Positions 19,571 through 29,788 of a DNA stretch of 64,000 nucleotides are shown here, piece after piece. The stretch lies in assembly GCA_030407315.1 (NCBI GenBank), contig JALQPE010000171.1, forward strand, positions 164,485 through 228,484, given 5' to 3'. Position 1 is the stretch's first letter, and each line of letters begins with the position of its first letter. Below the pieces are notes generated by a model. The model saw nothing but the letters and a program-made list of their open reading frames with translations, was not told the DNA's origin and made no database searches. The stretch comes from Asparagopsis taxiformis. Lineage: Eukaryota > Rhodophyta > Florideophyceae > Bonnemaisoniales > Bonnemaisoniaceae. The position numbers and the translations under genes are program-made.

Positions 19571-22500
19571 TTATATTTCTCCTTCGGAATCAGTGCCGTT
19601 GATTCCTTCATAGTATTCTCCAGATGCCTTTTGCGCTGCGCGCTTGCGCTCGAGTTTCTTCTTCTCCTGGCGAGACATCTTCTTCTTTGTCTTCGGTGCC
19701 TTCACCTTTACAGTGTTGCCAAAGGCATCGGTCATTTCCGTGATTTGCTTCACCTCGATCTTCTCTTTCTCAGCATTCTTGGTCCAATCCAAGTCTCCCT
19801 CGAGGTTGAGCTTGGCCGGTTCGGTTTCAGTGGCCGGAGTCAAGTTCCACACTTCAGGGCATACTTCCTCAGTAAATTCGGAGTTATGTGAAATGATAAC
19901 GACACCACCCTCGAATTCCTTGATGGCATAGGTCAGAGCAACGAGAGACTCACGGTCAAGGTAGTTAGTAGGCTCATCAAGGACGATCAAATGAGGGCAG
20001 TTCCACAAGGCTGCAGCAAGAGCAACCTTCACCTTCTGACCTCCTGACAAAGCACCCAGACGGCAATGGGTACCGAACTCCCTGTTGAGACCAACATTCT
20101 CCAGATGGGTCTCCACGTTGGAGGCAGTCAAAGGCATGGCAAATGCGGAAGCACGCGATGCTACCTTCTCGTCAACAGACTTGATAGCCTTACCCCAGCC
20201 CAATGATTCGAGCTTATCAAGTGACAACCAAGCAGTAAATGTGGATGGCTTGCCCTCCCACTTGACCTCGTATTCAAAGTCGTCCTTGGTGCCCTTCCTG
20301 GTACGACGTTGCGATGTGAGACGGTCGATCACAAGCTTCTCACGATGTTCCTTAGCATCAGCTTCCGTGACCCAAACATGTTGGATAGGAGTTTTCATGA
20401 GTTTCAACTCCTCGTCGCTAACTTGCATAGTGTCCTTCTGGAGAGCCTCACGATCCTCACCATATGCATAACGCCATCTGATGTACTCGTTGGGGGTCTT
20501 CTCGAGATGATTCTCGATGTGGTGGAAAGCATGCTGGGCAATGTAACCAACACGGGCATTGGCATGCTTCCAAACCTTACCAGAGTCAGGTTCCAATTCT
20601 CCCGTCAGAAGCTTCACGATCGTAGATTTACCGGCACCATTAGGACCGATGCAAGCAACACGTGATGCAAGCGAGCAACGGATGGTTACACCAGCGATCT
20701 GGGGACGGTTGGCACTTGGGTATGTGAACACAACGTCGTCCATCTTGATGATGGCCTTACCCTTGGAAGTGATACCGTCCAGATTTCCAGGCTTAGGGAA
20801 TTTGAACTTGAGCTTGGTTTCCTTCATCTCGAAGTAGGTCTTCGCCTTGGGAACCTTCTTGACAAACTCAGTCAAGTTACCCTTGTGCAGTTTGAGTTTC
20901 AAGTTCTCAATCTGGATGATATGGGTACAGCAGTTATTCAACAAGCCCTTGTCGTGAGATACGATGATACTAGTGACGTTGGTCAAGTTGTTGAGGTAGT
21001 CCTCGACCCACTTGACGTTAACAACATCAAGATGGTTAGTGGGTTCATCAAGAAGCAGGATATCAGCATTCTGGAGCATAGCACGTGCAAGGGCGAGCTT
21101 CATACGCCAACCACCTGATAGGTAAGACACAGATCCATCAAGCATGAGCTTCGTGAATCCTACATCACCCAAGACCTTGGTGATAGCGTCGCGTGGGATA
21201 TCGTAGGCACGAATAGCTTCATCTGCAAAAACGTAGTCGACAACATTGAGATGGCTTAGTTCGCCAAGAATATCAGCCTCTACAAAAACGGTACGGACTT
21301 CACTAGCAGGAGGGAAACCTTCGACCTGGCCGTTCGCAATGGCACGCATGAGAGTAGTCTTACCACACTCGTTGGGACCCAAAAGGCCATAACGGAATCC
21401 ACGCTTGAGGCGAAGGTCTGTGTTATTCAGCAAGACCTTGGAACCATAGGCGAGGGAGAATTTGCAACGGCAGAGCTCTTCGGCATCCTCCTCCTCTTCT
21501 TCTTCGTCAACAATGGTCATGAACTTGGTGCAACGAGACAACATGGCGTTGGCAATTTCATCAGCTGATCCCTCCGTGATGAATGGAGCGATGATAGGGC
21601 TAACACACAGTCGCCATTCACCAGCATCAAGGGCCTGGTTGGCAATGAGAACAGAGACCTCCTCAACAATGAAATTGAGAGCGGTCTCGAACATCGCTCC
21701 ACCCTTGGCACCACCCATGCTTTCCTCGAGTGCCTGAAGGATGGCGTCCCTCTGCGGACGTGGAGGCTCTGGGGCCATGCCCTCGCCCTTGGAGGCACCA
21801 TCAAGAATTTCAACACCATCAGCACAGACGGAGCGGGCCTCAGGGTCGGAAATTTCGTCCGAGGCACGCTTGAGTGCAGGCATCAATGAGGGAATGAAGG
21901 GTTCAACGTCACTGGGGCGTTCAACAAGCTTGGCCATGTTGGTAATAATCTTAGCAGAGATACGCTTCAGCGGTGTGGAACGAGTCTGGAAAGCACGCTT
22001 CAACAATGGGACGGTAATGGCGAGTGCGTTGCACTCTACTTGAGCGACAAAAGTGGTGGCGGCAAGTTTGTAGATAGCATCCTCTACTTCGCCAGGATTT
22101 CCGAGGGCAGACATGAGATAGGGGATAAGCGGCTTGACATCAGGGTTGTCAATGCAGTCACACATCTTTGCCATAGCGGCCTTCGAGCCGTCAGAAAGGG
22201 CAGCCTTTGCCTCACACATGAGTGGGGCAACGGCCGGAACGAGGTCAGGCATGCAAGAGCCAATTTCCTGGGGGGCATCGGTGGCAACCTTCAAAATGAG
22301 CCCGAGGGCACCAGCCTGTGTCTGCCACTTTGCCTGAAGATTGAGGCCTTCAACAAGCATGGAGAGACAGAGGGCACGCTTGGCGACGGGGTTAAGGGCG
22401 TCAATAATAGCGGCGCAAGCTTTGGAGGCGACGTTTTGCACATTCTTGGAATTTTTATCGGCCATAAGAGTCAGGCAGGGAGCAAGAAGCTTGTAGAGGA

Positions 22501-22792
22501 ATGGAGCGGCGGCGGCACCATGCTTCTCCAGGAGGTTGAGGACAATGTGAAGGGCGACTTCGCGGGCACCGGCCTGCTTCTTATCGGAGCTCGAGAGAAG
22601 TTTGGTAAGGCTTTCGACAAGGCCAGAAGCGGGAGAAAATGCAGCAATGTCTTTGGCGGGACCTTGGACAAAATTTGCAGCGGACTCTACACGAGCGGAT
22701 TGTTTGACGGCGGCTTCAAAAGCTGCTTTGATGGTGGGGTCTGCGGACGGCTCCACAATTGTGAAAGACGGTGGGGAAGTTTTGGAAGCCAT
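19571..22792 (-). CDS. Translation elongation factor 3 (EF-3)
   Basis: EF-3 is a ribosome-bound ABC-type ATPase that helps release E-site tRNA. It is best known from fungi and also occurs in several algae and oomycetes. From the ATG at 22792 the protein has 1,073 residues (yeast EF-3 is 1,044). Residues 1-320 form HEAT-like helical repeats. The first ABC domain has G-P-N-E-C-G-K-T-T (Lys478) and the signature L-S-G-G-W-R-M-K-L. The second has G-P-N-G-A-G-K-S-T (Lys722) and L-S-G-G-Q-K-V-K-V. A chromodomain-like insertion lies between its Walker A and signature motif, as in fungal EF-3. The tail is very basic. The frame is open 25 codons further upstream but without family similarity. Confidence 0.97.
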   Translation of the reverse strand: MASKTSPPSFTIVEPSADPTIKAAFEAAVKQSARVESAANFVQGPAKDIAAFSPASGLVESLTKLLSSSDKKQAGAREVALHIVLNLLEKHGAAAAPFLYKLLAPCLTLMADKNSKNVQNVASKACAAIIDALNPVAKRALCLSMLVEGLNLQAKWQTQAGALGLILKVATDAPQEIGSCMPDLVPAVAPLMCEAKAALSDGSKAAMAKMCDCIDNPDVKPLIPYLMSALGNPGEVEDAIYKLAATTFVAQVECNALAITVPLLKRAFQTRSTPLKRISAKIITNMAKLVERPSDVEPFIPSLMPALKRASDEISDPEARSVCADGVEILDGASKGEGMAPEPPRPQRDAILQALEESMGGAKGGAMFETALNFIVEEVSVLIANQALDAGEWRLCVSPIIAPFITEGSADEIANAMLSRCTKFMTIVDEEEEEEDAEELCRCKFSLAYGSKVLLNNTDLRLKRGFRYGLLGPNECGKTTLMRAIANGQVEGFPPASEVRTVFVEADILGELSHLNVVDYVFADEAIRAYDIPRDAITKVLGDVGFTKLMLDGSVSYLSGGWRMKLALARAMLQNADILLLDEPTNHLDVVNVKWVEDYLNNLTNVTSIIVSHDKGLLNNCCTHIIQIENLKLKLHKGNLTEFVKKVPKAKTYFEMKETKLKFKFPKPGNLDGITSKGKAIIKMDDVVFTYPSANRPQIAGVTIRCSLASRVACIGPNGAGKSTIVKLLTGELEPDSGKVWKHANARVGYIAQHAFHHIENHLEKTPNEYIRWRYAYGEDREALQKDTMQVSDEELKLMKTPIQHVWVTEADAKEHREKLVIDRLTSQRRTRKGTKDDFEYEVKWEGKPSTFTAWLSLDKLESLGWGKAIKSVDEKVASRASAFAMPLTASNVETHLENVGLNREFGTHCRLGALSGGQKVKVALAAALWNCPHLIVLDEPTNYLDRESLVALTYAIKEFEGGVVIISHNSEFTEEVCPEVWNLTPATETEPAKLNLEGDLDWTKNAEKEKIEVKQITEMTDAFGNTVKVKAPKTKKKMSRQEKKKLERKRAAQKASGEYYEGINGTDSEGEI

Positions 22793-23622
22793 TTGTGATG
22801 TGCCGAGGTTAGCTGTTAGTCGTAGCGCTACAAGAGGGGGAAAGGGCAAGTTACAATGTTGGTGCAAAGTGACGAGCGTCGGGGGGATGGCCGTCGGCGT
22901 AGTTTAAGTAGGGCGGTCGCTGAGAAGAGGTGAGAGCCTGCTGGCACTGCACTGCACTGCACGACAACGCAACGCAATGGAATTGATGACAGATGTTATG
23001 ATATGACGACGTACGCTAGAACGAATGACAGACAGCGATTGTAGGTCGAAGACAGTATTCTGGCCCATGCAGCGATGCATTTGAAGGCGGGTGCATAATT
23101 GGCGGACAAGAATGGGCGACGACGGCGGCAGCGGCCGGTGCCTGCTCCCCCGACCATGCTATTCGTTAATTGTGTGGATACAACTGCAAGATTCGTGCAC
23201 CGTGTGCGTTTTGGTTGGCTAGAAATGCATGACATCGCCGTGGCATTTTCCCCATGATAAATCATTGCAATCAACGGTTATGTTACACCACTTGTCGGCT
23301 TCCTATTCGCCTTGTTCCTGCTACGTTTAGGTACGGTTGAAGGACCTACATTTGTGAAACCGTAAGCACCGTGGAGAGCAGTTGGACGCGGCGCCGTGCC
23401 CTGAAAAAAATGAGCTGGAAAATAGGTGTAATGAGCTGGCCATTGGGCACTAGGCCACTACGATTACTGCCTGGCTGGCCGCCAAACGTCCAATTCAACG
23501 CTGTTTCCACCAATGAACTGCTCACATGAGTACATGCAATCTCATTGGTGAATGGTCCATTTTGAATTGACCCTATTTCCGGCAACGTGGCAAATCAACA
23601 TAATAACTAAAATTTGTTCATT
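22793..23622. other. EF-3 promoter region and topoisomerase 3' flank
   Basis: No gene was recognised in 830 bp. The 14-mer TGCACTGCACTGCA occurs at 22948-22961 within a longer CACTG repeat, 156 bases upstream of the EF-3 ATG, as it does upstream of the P4-ATPase gene. Confidence 0.45.
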
Positions 23623-26415
23623 TCAACTGTTTCTCCGCTTGGCGCCTACTTTCACAACGTTGTCCTCATTGGATTGCGCTTTCCCATTTGATGACACCGC
23701 CGACGTTACCACCTTGACACTCCGTTTTCCCTGCCGCTTCTTTGATCCTGCCGTCAAACTCTCCGCTTCCTTCTCTGCTTTCTTCTTCGCACTACGCTCA
23801 GCTCGGACTCGTTTCCTCTCTATTGCGGCATCCAACAATTCAACTGCCTCATCCAATTCAATCTCAAGCACGCTCTCCGCGCCCTTTCGCAAACTCACAT
23901 ATACACCCTCGCAAACAACGTACGGACCATATGGCCCTATTGCCGCTCGAACTTCCTCACCACTGCTGTGATGTTTTCCGAGCACGCGTGGTAAGCTCAA
24001 CAGCTTACACGCAACCTCCAATGTTACTTCACTGACATCCATTCCGGGAAGTAATCCACACCTCTTCGGTTTCGTGCCTTCTATGGCGTCCTCGTCACGC
24101 CCTAATTGCACGTACGGTCCATAACGGCTTGTCTTCAAAAGAACTGGCAGTCCTGACTCGCTGTCTACCCCCAATTGCGGATCTTGTGCCATGTGTAGCA
24201 CTTTTTCCAGATTCTCCCCACATAATTCATCCGCCAGAGTTGCTTTTGGTAGCGACGCTACAACACTTCCATCCTGTTCTACGTACGGCCCATACGTTCC
24301 AACAAGCACCCGTGTTGTCGACCAGTCCAGTGTTTTCTTCCCCTTTGTGGCCTTACTCTCACCCTTCTTTTCTCGCATTTCTTTCGGCATGTTTGGTAGC
24401 CAGATTTCCCGGAATGCCCCTCCATCAATTTCTCTTTCACGCCGTTCCACACTAGCCGCCAATCCATCCTCTCCACAGTAATAGCTTTTAAGATATTTTG
24501 TTCGGTCTTGACTTCCAGACGCGATCTTGTCCAGCGCTTCTTCCATACTTGCCGTGAATTTCGCATCTACAAAGTTTGGAAAGTGATTCCGCAGCAACTT
24601 TTCGACAGCAAATGCAGTTAGACTAGGCACAAGTGATTTCGATGACACAGACTTGCCTTCACCCAATGTACTGCCGCGATACGCATACCCTCTCTGAATC
24701 AATTTTTCTATAATGCTCGCATATGTACTAGGTCGTCCAACTCCTAGTTCTTCTAGCTCTTTCACTAGCGATGCATCATTATATCGTGCAGGTGGTTTTG
24801 TTTCATGCCTCACCACCGTAATATCACTTGCTCCCAACGCATCACCGTCTTTCATCGCCGGTAAATATGAAGAAGTGTTCGAAATATCGTCACCGTGGTA
24901 TGCTCGTAGAAAACCAGGATCAACCACTACGCTTCCCGTTGCCTTAAATTCAGCCACATCTGCTTCGCATGGAACAGTGATTTTTACAGCAGTTTGGTCC
25001 AGTAGTGCAGGAACCATTTGCGTCGCCAGTGTCCGTCGATAAATTAGTGAGTATACTGCTTGTTCATCTGCTTCAAGCTCGGTCAATTCCTCCGGCCTTC
25101 GAAACGATGTCCCGGCTGGTCGAATAGCTTCGTGTGCAGCCTGCGCTGCCTTGGGCTTTGAGCCGCGTTTGCCACTCGCCCCCTTCCGTAACGTATCGGC
25201 ACCGTAGAGGTCTTTGACAGCTTCCCGACACGCCTTTACTGCCTGCTCGCTCAGCGATGGGTTGTCCGTCCGCATATAAGTAATAAGCCCGTTTTCGTAG
25301 AGCTTTTGCGCCACACGCATACAACGTCCTGCCCCCATTCCAAGTTTATTCCCACATTCTTGTTGTAGTGTGGAAGTAATTAACGGTACAGGAGGATTGC
25401 GTGTAGTCCGTTTCTTCTCAACAGTTGATACTTTCGCGCTTTCACATTGCAGCCTGCTTACAAGTTGCTTCATTCCTTGCTCATCAAATAGTCTCAAGCC
25501 CTTTTTCTCCGCCGCGGCAGAGAGTTTCCCCGTTTCATCTTCAAAATCGCTACCTCGGACAAGTCGTACACCATTGACAGCAGCGAGAGTACCAACAAAC
25601 TTGTTGCCATTATCGGAAGTAAAATTAGCAGTGCAATCGTAGTATTCTGCCCTTACGAAACGTAAACGCTCCAGTTCGCGGTGCACAATAACTGACATGG
25701 CAACACTTTGTACACGACCAGCGCTAAGGCCACGTGCAATTTTCTTCCATAACAATGGTGACATAGTGTATCCCGCAAGTCTATCGAGCACGCGGCGCGT
25801 TTCCTGTGCCTGGACGAGGTTGAGGTCAATTTCCCTGCAACTTGAGAAGGCATGTTCAATGGCTTCAGGAGTAATTTCGTGAAATACGGCACGTTTGATA
25901 GGGATGGAAGGCTTTAGAACTTCAGTCAAATGCCATGAGATAGCTTCGCCTTCTCGATCCTCATCTGTGGCCAAAATGAGTTCATCACTTTCTTTGAGCT
26001 CTGCTTTGAGCTTGGTAATAATGGGCTGCTTGCCAGATATCAACACATACAAAGGACGAAAACCGTCCTCAACATCGACACCAAGTCTAGCCCACGGTTC
26101 GCCTTTGTATTTTGCAGGGATTCGCTTGGCGGAGCCGGGGAGTTCGCGAATGTGACCGACGCAACTACGCACTTTGTAACGATCTTCGGGAAGCAATTTT
26201 TGAATGGTTAATGCTTTTGCAGGACTCTCCACGATGACAAGAGCGGTTTCAGCATTTTTCTCGGGCTTGGAACGGGCGCAGACAACAGGTACACGTAGAA
26301 CGGAAAGACGACGGGAAGGCGGGTTGAGCAAGCGCAGAGGGTTGGTCGTGAAGGCTAGACCAAATGTTTCTGGTTGTGGAAGCACCGCGAGGCGCGTGAG
26401 TGAGCTACGCATCAT
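23623..26415 (-). CDS. topA: Bacterial-type DNA topoisomerase I, organelle (plastid) targeted
   Basis: This type IA topoisomerase relaxes negative supercoils. From the first of two adjacent ATGs (26415, 26412) it has 930 residues, with about 55 residues of Arg/Leu/Pro/Ser-rich leader before the TOPRIM domain begins at V-I-V-E-S-P-A-K. The TOPRIM acidic motif is D-E-D-R-E-G-E-A, and the DNA-cleaving tyrosine lies in I-T-Y-M-R-T-D (Tyr380). The C-terminal third has repeated G-P-Y-V or R-Y-G-P-Y-V units (G-T-Y-G-P-Y-V, S-R-Y-G-P-Y-V, I-G-P-Y-G-P-Y-V) as in cyanobacterial and plastid enzymes, ending in a lysine-rich tail. That architecture and the leader argue for plastid nucleoids, with mitochondrial dual targeting possible. 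The frame is open upstream to 26613 through low-complexity sequence that I take as 5' UTR. Confidence 0.93.
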   Translation of the reverse strand: MMRSSLTRLAVLPQPETFGLAFTTNPLRLLNPPSRRLSVLRVPVVCARSKPEKNAETALVIVESPAKALTIQKLLPEDRYKVRSCVGHIRELPGSAKRIPAKYKGEPWARLGVDVEDGFRPLYVLISGKQPIITKLKAELKESDELILATDEDREGEAISWHLTEVLKPSIPIKRAVFHEITPEAIEHAFSSCREIDLNLVQAQETRRVLDRLAGYTMSPLLWKKIARGLSAGRVQSVAMSVIVHRELERLRFVRAEYYDCTANFTSDNGNKFVGTLAAVNGVRLVRGSDFEDETGKLSAAAEKKGLRLFDEQGMKQLVSRLQCESAKVSTVEKKRTTRNPPVPLITSTLQQECGNKLGMGAGRCMRVAQKLYENGLITYMRTDNPSLSEQAVKACREAVKDLYGADTLRKGASGKRGSKPKAAQAAHEAIRPAGTSFRRPEELTELEADEQAVYSLIYRRTLATQMVPALLDQTAVKITVPCEADVAEFKATGSVVVDPGFLRAYHGDDISNTSSYLPAMKDGDALGASDITVVRHETKPPARYNDASLVKELEELGVGRPSTYASIIEKLIQRGYAYRGSTLGEGKSVSSKSLVPSLTAFAVEKLLRNHFPNFVDAKFTASMEEALDKIASGSQDRTKYLKSYYCGEDGLAASVERREREIDGGAFREIWLPNMPKEMREKKGESKATKGKKTLDWSTTRVLVGTYGPYVEQDGSVVASLPKATLADELCGENLEKVLHMAQDPQLGVDSESGLPVLLKTSRYGPYVQLGRDEDAIEGTKPKRCGLLPGMDVSEVTLEVACKLLSLPRVLGKHHSSGEEVRAAIGPYGPYVVCEGVYVSLRKGAESVLEIELDEAVELLDAAIERKRVRAERSAKKKAEKEAESLTAGSKKRQGKRSVKVVTSAVSSNGKAQSNEDNVVKVGAKRRNS

Positions 26416-26484
26416 CGGCAGAGCAATCGGAGAGATGCAAAGTGGCGCTGGAGGAAGGTGGAAAGAATGGAGAGTTATTATATT

Positions 26485-26500
26485 ACACACACACACACAC
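26485..26500. repeat. (AC)8 microsatellite
   Basis: A perfect AC dinucleotide tract lies in the probable 5' UTR of the topoisomerase I gene. Confidence 0.9.
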
Positions 26501-26696
26501 TCCGCTTCTGAGATTGGCATTGACCTCGAGATCCTTGAGAAACAAAAAAATAAATTTGGCTGAATATTCCCGACATCGATTCGGGCCGTAAATTGCAGCA
26601 TGCAACTGTCCAATGCAAATCAAACGGATATGATCCCCCGACGAGATATCTTTACGACGATAAAGTTAGGGTAACATTCTACCTTTTTATCAACTC

Positions 26697-28535
26697 CTAC
26701 GCATGATCCTTCGGCTTCATCGCCGGGAACAATAGCACTTCCTTAATCGAAAAGTTATCAGTTAACAACATAGCCAAACGATCAATACCTAATCCCCATC
26801 CCGCTGTGGGAGGTAGTCCATACTCCAATGACACGCAAAAGTCTTCATCATGCACCATGGCCTCCTCATCGCCGCTGCTCACATCCTTCTGCGTTGACCT
26901 GAACCGTTCTCTCTGCACTTCGGGGTCATTCAATTCCGTGTAAGCATTGCACAGTTCCTTACCATTGGCAAACAGTTCAAATCGCTCCGTCATCCCTGGC
27001 AAGTTTCGATGCCACTTAGCTAACGGCGACATGATTTGAGGGTGATCGCAGATGAACGTTGGATTCACGCACTCAGGTTCAATATATTCCCCGACAAGTG
27101 AATCCAAAAGACGAGCTGTTGTTCTGGGCTCTTCGCAATCGACCTCAAGACGAACATGTAGATCATCCAAAAACTTGCGCGTTTCATCCGATTCCATGTC
27201 TGCAGGTATCGTGAAGCTAGGCTCACTCAACTTGACCCTCAATCTTTCTTCTAGTCCCGCAACCATAGAAATACGTTTGAATGGTGGAGAAAAATCAATA
27301 TGTACAGGTTCACTGTCTGCACCATTAGGATGGTACGTCACGATATAGCTTCCCGTCACCTCTTTCACGAGCCCTGACAACATCTGCTCGGTAAGGACCA
27401 TCAGGTCAGAATAGTCCAAGTAGGCGGCATAGAATTCACATGCGGTAAACTCTGGATTATGTGTGAGATCAATCGACTCGTTGCGAAAATTACGTCCGAT
27501 TTCGTACACTCTCTCTAATCCGCCAATAACTAGCATCTTAAGGTACAATTCCGGTGCGATTCGCATGTACATCTCCGTCTTCAGGTCCTCATGGAACGTC
27601 TTGAATGGCTTTGCAGTCGCTCCGCCTGGCATCGCACTCATCATAGGCGTCTCCACCTCGAGGAAATCCTGCTCATCCAGGAATTGCCTTATATATCTAA
27701 TAACCTTACTACGCGTCTTGAAGATATCTCGCGTTCCAGGATTGACAATGAGATCCAAATATCTCTGTCTGAATCTCACTTCACTATCAGTAAGTGCCTG
27801 TTCCATCTTGGGCAGCATGTGAAGACAAGACGCCAACAACTTGACCTCTTTTGCAAATATGCTGAATTCACCCTTACGTGACTTACCCGGACAGCCCACC
27901 ACGCCGACCACATCACCGCGACGAAGCAACGCATGATCCTCTAGAAACGACTCGCCGCCGTTCTTGGCATCTGCAATAATCTGTACCTTGGACCCGTCGC
28001 CGCGCAAATCATAAAACACCAGACGTGTTCCAGCTGCTCTCTTGGAGTACAAGCGCCCAGCGAGTGATACAACAGGGCTCGAGAGCTGCTGCCCAGGCTC
28101 AATTGTATCTGCAAACCTTTCAATGTATTCTGGGATGGGCATGGTAACGTTAAACTTGTGTGGATATGGGTTCTTGCCTGCATCCTTTAATGCGCGTATG
28201 GCGGCCTTACGATTGGCGATGTATTGGGATGGGTCAAGATTTTCGCCCGAGTCATTAAGGGCCGCTGCAGCAGCCTTGGAGCCATCGTCTGCTGTTGCTG
28301 CAGCGGCTTCGGTCTTCTGCTTGCGAGCGGCAGCCTTCTCTACCGCCTCAACTGCCTTGCGATGTGCCTTCTGACGGCGCTTGAGCTCATTCTTGCTGAG
28401 ACCTGGCTGTGCTGCAGCTGCAGCGGCGGCGGCTACTGCCTCGTGCAGGGATGGGTCAACACCAGATGTGGCTAATGGGGTTGAATGGGATTGCGTTGGT
28501 GGATCTGTAGGCATTTTGTGGTCTTGGCTGGTCAT
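26697..28535 (-). CDS. Lysyl-tRNA synthetase, class II (cytosolic type)
   Basis: The enzyme charges tRNA-Lys with lysine. From the ATG at 28535 (the upstream extension begins only with TTG) it has 612 residues. An alanine-rich, then lysine/arginine-rich N-terminal helix (S-K-N-E-L-K-R-R-Q-K-A-H-R-K) is the tRNA-binding extension of eukaryotic cytosolic enzymes. The OB-fold anticodon domain covers about 125-240. Class II motifs are clear: F-L-E-V-E-T-P-M-M (motif 1), F-R-N-E-S-I-D-L-T-H-N-P-E-F-T (motif 2) and G-W-G-L-G-I-D-R-L-A-M (motif 3). No organelle leader is obvious, though a second product from an alternative start cannot be excluded. Confidence 0.96.
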   Translation of the reverse strand: MTSQDHKMPTDPPTQSHSTPLATSGVDPSLHEAVAAAAAAAAQPGLSKNELKRRQKAHRKAVEAVEKAAARKQKTEAAAATADDGSKAAAAALNDSGENLDPSQYIANRKAAIRALKDAGKNPYPHKFNVTMPIPEYIERFADTIEPGQQLSSPVVSLAGRLYSKRAAGTRLVFYDLRGDGSKVQIIADAKNGGESFLEDHALLRRGDVVGVVGCPGKSRKGEFSIFAKEVKLLASCLHMLPKMEQALTDSEVRFRQRYLDLIVNPGTRDIFKTRSKVIRYIRQFLDEQDFLEVETPMMSAMPGGATAKPFKTFHEDLKTEMYMRIAPELYLKMLVIGGLERVYEIGRNFRNESIDLTHNPEFTACEFYAAYLDYSDLMVLTEQMLSGLVKEVTGSYIVTYHPNGADSEPVHIDFSPPFKRISMVAGLEERLRVKLSEPSFTIPADMESDETRKFLDDLHVRLEVDCEEPRTTARLLDSLVGEYIEPECVNPTFICDHPQIMSPLAKWHRNLPGMTERFELFANGKELCNAYTELNDPEVQRERFRSTQKDVSSGDEEAMVHDEDFCVSLEYGLPPTAGWGLGIDRLAMLLTDNFSIKEVLLFPAMKPKDHA

Positions 28536-29788
28536 TGTGAACGATGCTAGCAATCTTGGTCAATGAGATCTGTCAGTATATTTAAAAAGCATTGATGACG
28601 AGCATGCGTTGGATGACGATAGTTGGTCCGCTAACCTGGAGGCGATGCGATCACAGGTGCCACCGGCGGTAGTATCCACATTCGAAAATTAAAAGTTTCA
28701 AATTTCATTCAAAAAGCTACCCGGTGTGGAAGGTTTCCATGCTTCCCTAAACGAACAACTCGGTAGTCGTTTCATTGTCGACGTGAGTATATCTTCGTCC
28801 TTTCCAACGCGTAGCACACGAATTCACTGCTGGTGAACTACGCCATTCGACTTGATACAGCATTGCAATTCATTGTAATCCTTATTACCAACATATACGT
28901 TTTTTCCTTACAAGACAGTAGAATTCCCGAGATTTGCTTCTCATTGCAGGTCGAGGTGGATTTCTGAATTCTATTCATCTGCCTTCCCTTGCAATACAAT
29001 TGTATTGTACGTATCAGGAGCCCTTTTAGTCATGGTTCCCCTTTTGTATAGAGAGGAAAAAATAGACAGGACACAACAAAAAACCTAATTGTTATGCGCG
29101 TTATTGCAGATTGCACATTAGACTTGTGCTGAAGCCATTGGTTTCTTCTGCAAATCAGTACTCGCAACATCTCTCCATACACTTACCTTTTTCATTCACT
29201 CTGTTGTTACTACTCCTTATTCAGCTTTCCAGCAAAATAGCGTTTATATTACGTTCGCGGTCCTACATTGCGTGACAGAGGTACAAAATGAAGTGATAGG
29301 CGCTGGAGGAAAAGAGCTGAGCCATTCGTCAGTTTTGTTTCTTTGCCCATCACGAGATCTTGACTCGCAGCAGATGGCGCAATGGATTCGAAATAACCTT
29401 ATGATCTGACTGTAGGGGGCTCAAGATTATTCTCAAAAAAAGTTGGCCATACAGTTGTGGCAATATTGACAGCCGATTTTCTCGCCTCTCATCTCAAAAT
29501 GCTCTAAGTTAAATTTAGTTCGACAGCTGAGTTGCACCATCCTCATGGTCTCACGCTGCACCCAATGAGCAGCAAGTGCTACAACATATTGACAACATTC
29601 CCAACTAGACTCCAAACACAGCACTCTGAAAAACAGTTAAATTGAACTGTAAGCAAGGCAACCAGATTGACACTGCCCATACTTTTACCGTGTTGACGAC
29701 CATGTTGCTCTCATCACGTTTTCTTCCGTCCGCGCCCAAACTGACGCTGACCGAAACCTTCTTCGACGCCACTTTTGTCTTTCTTAAA
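28536..29788. other. Gene-free stretch, divergent promoters
   Basis: This is 1.25 kb between the LysRS start and the ARP1-like start. It is AT-rich, with scattered poly-T runs and no convincing reading frame or tRNA. The ARP frame is open upstream to 29642, with an in-frame ATG at 29702 that would add 29 residues lacking actin-family similarity. Confidence 0.4.
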
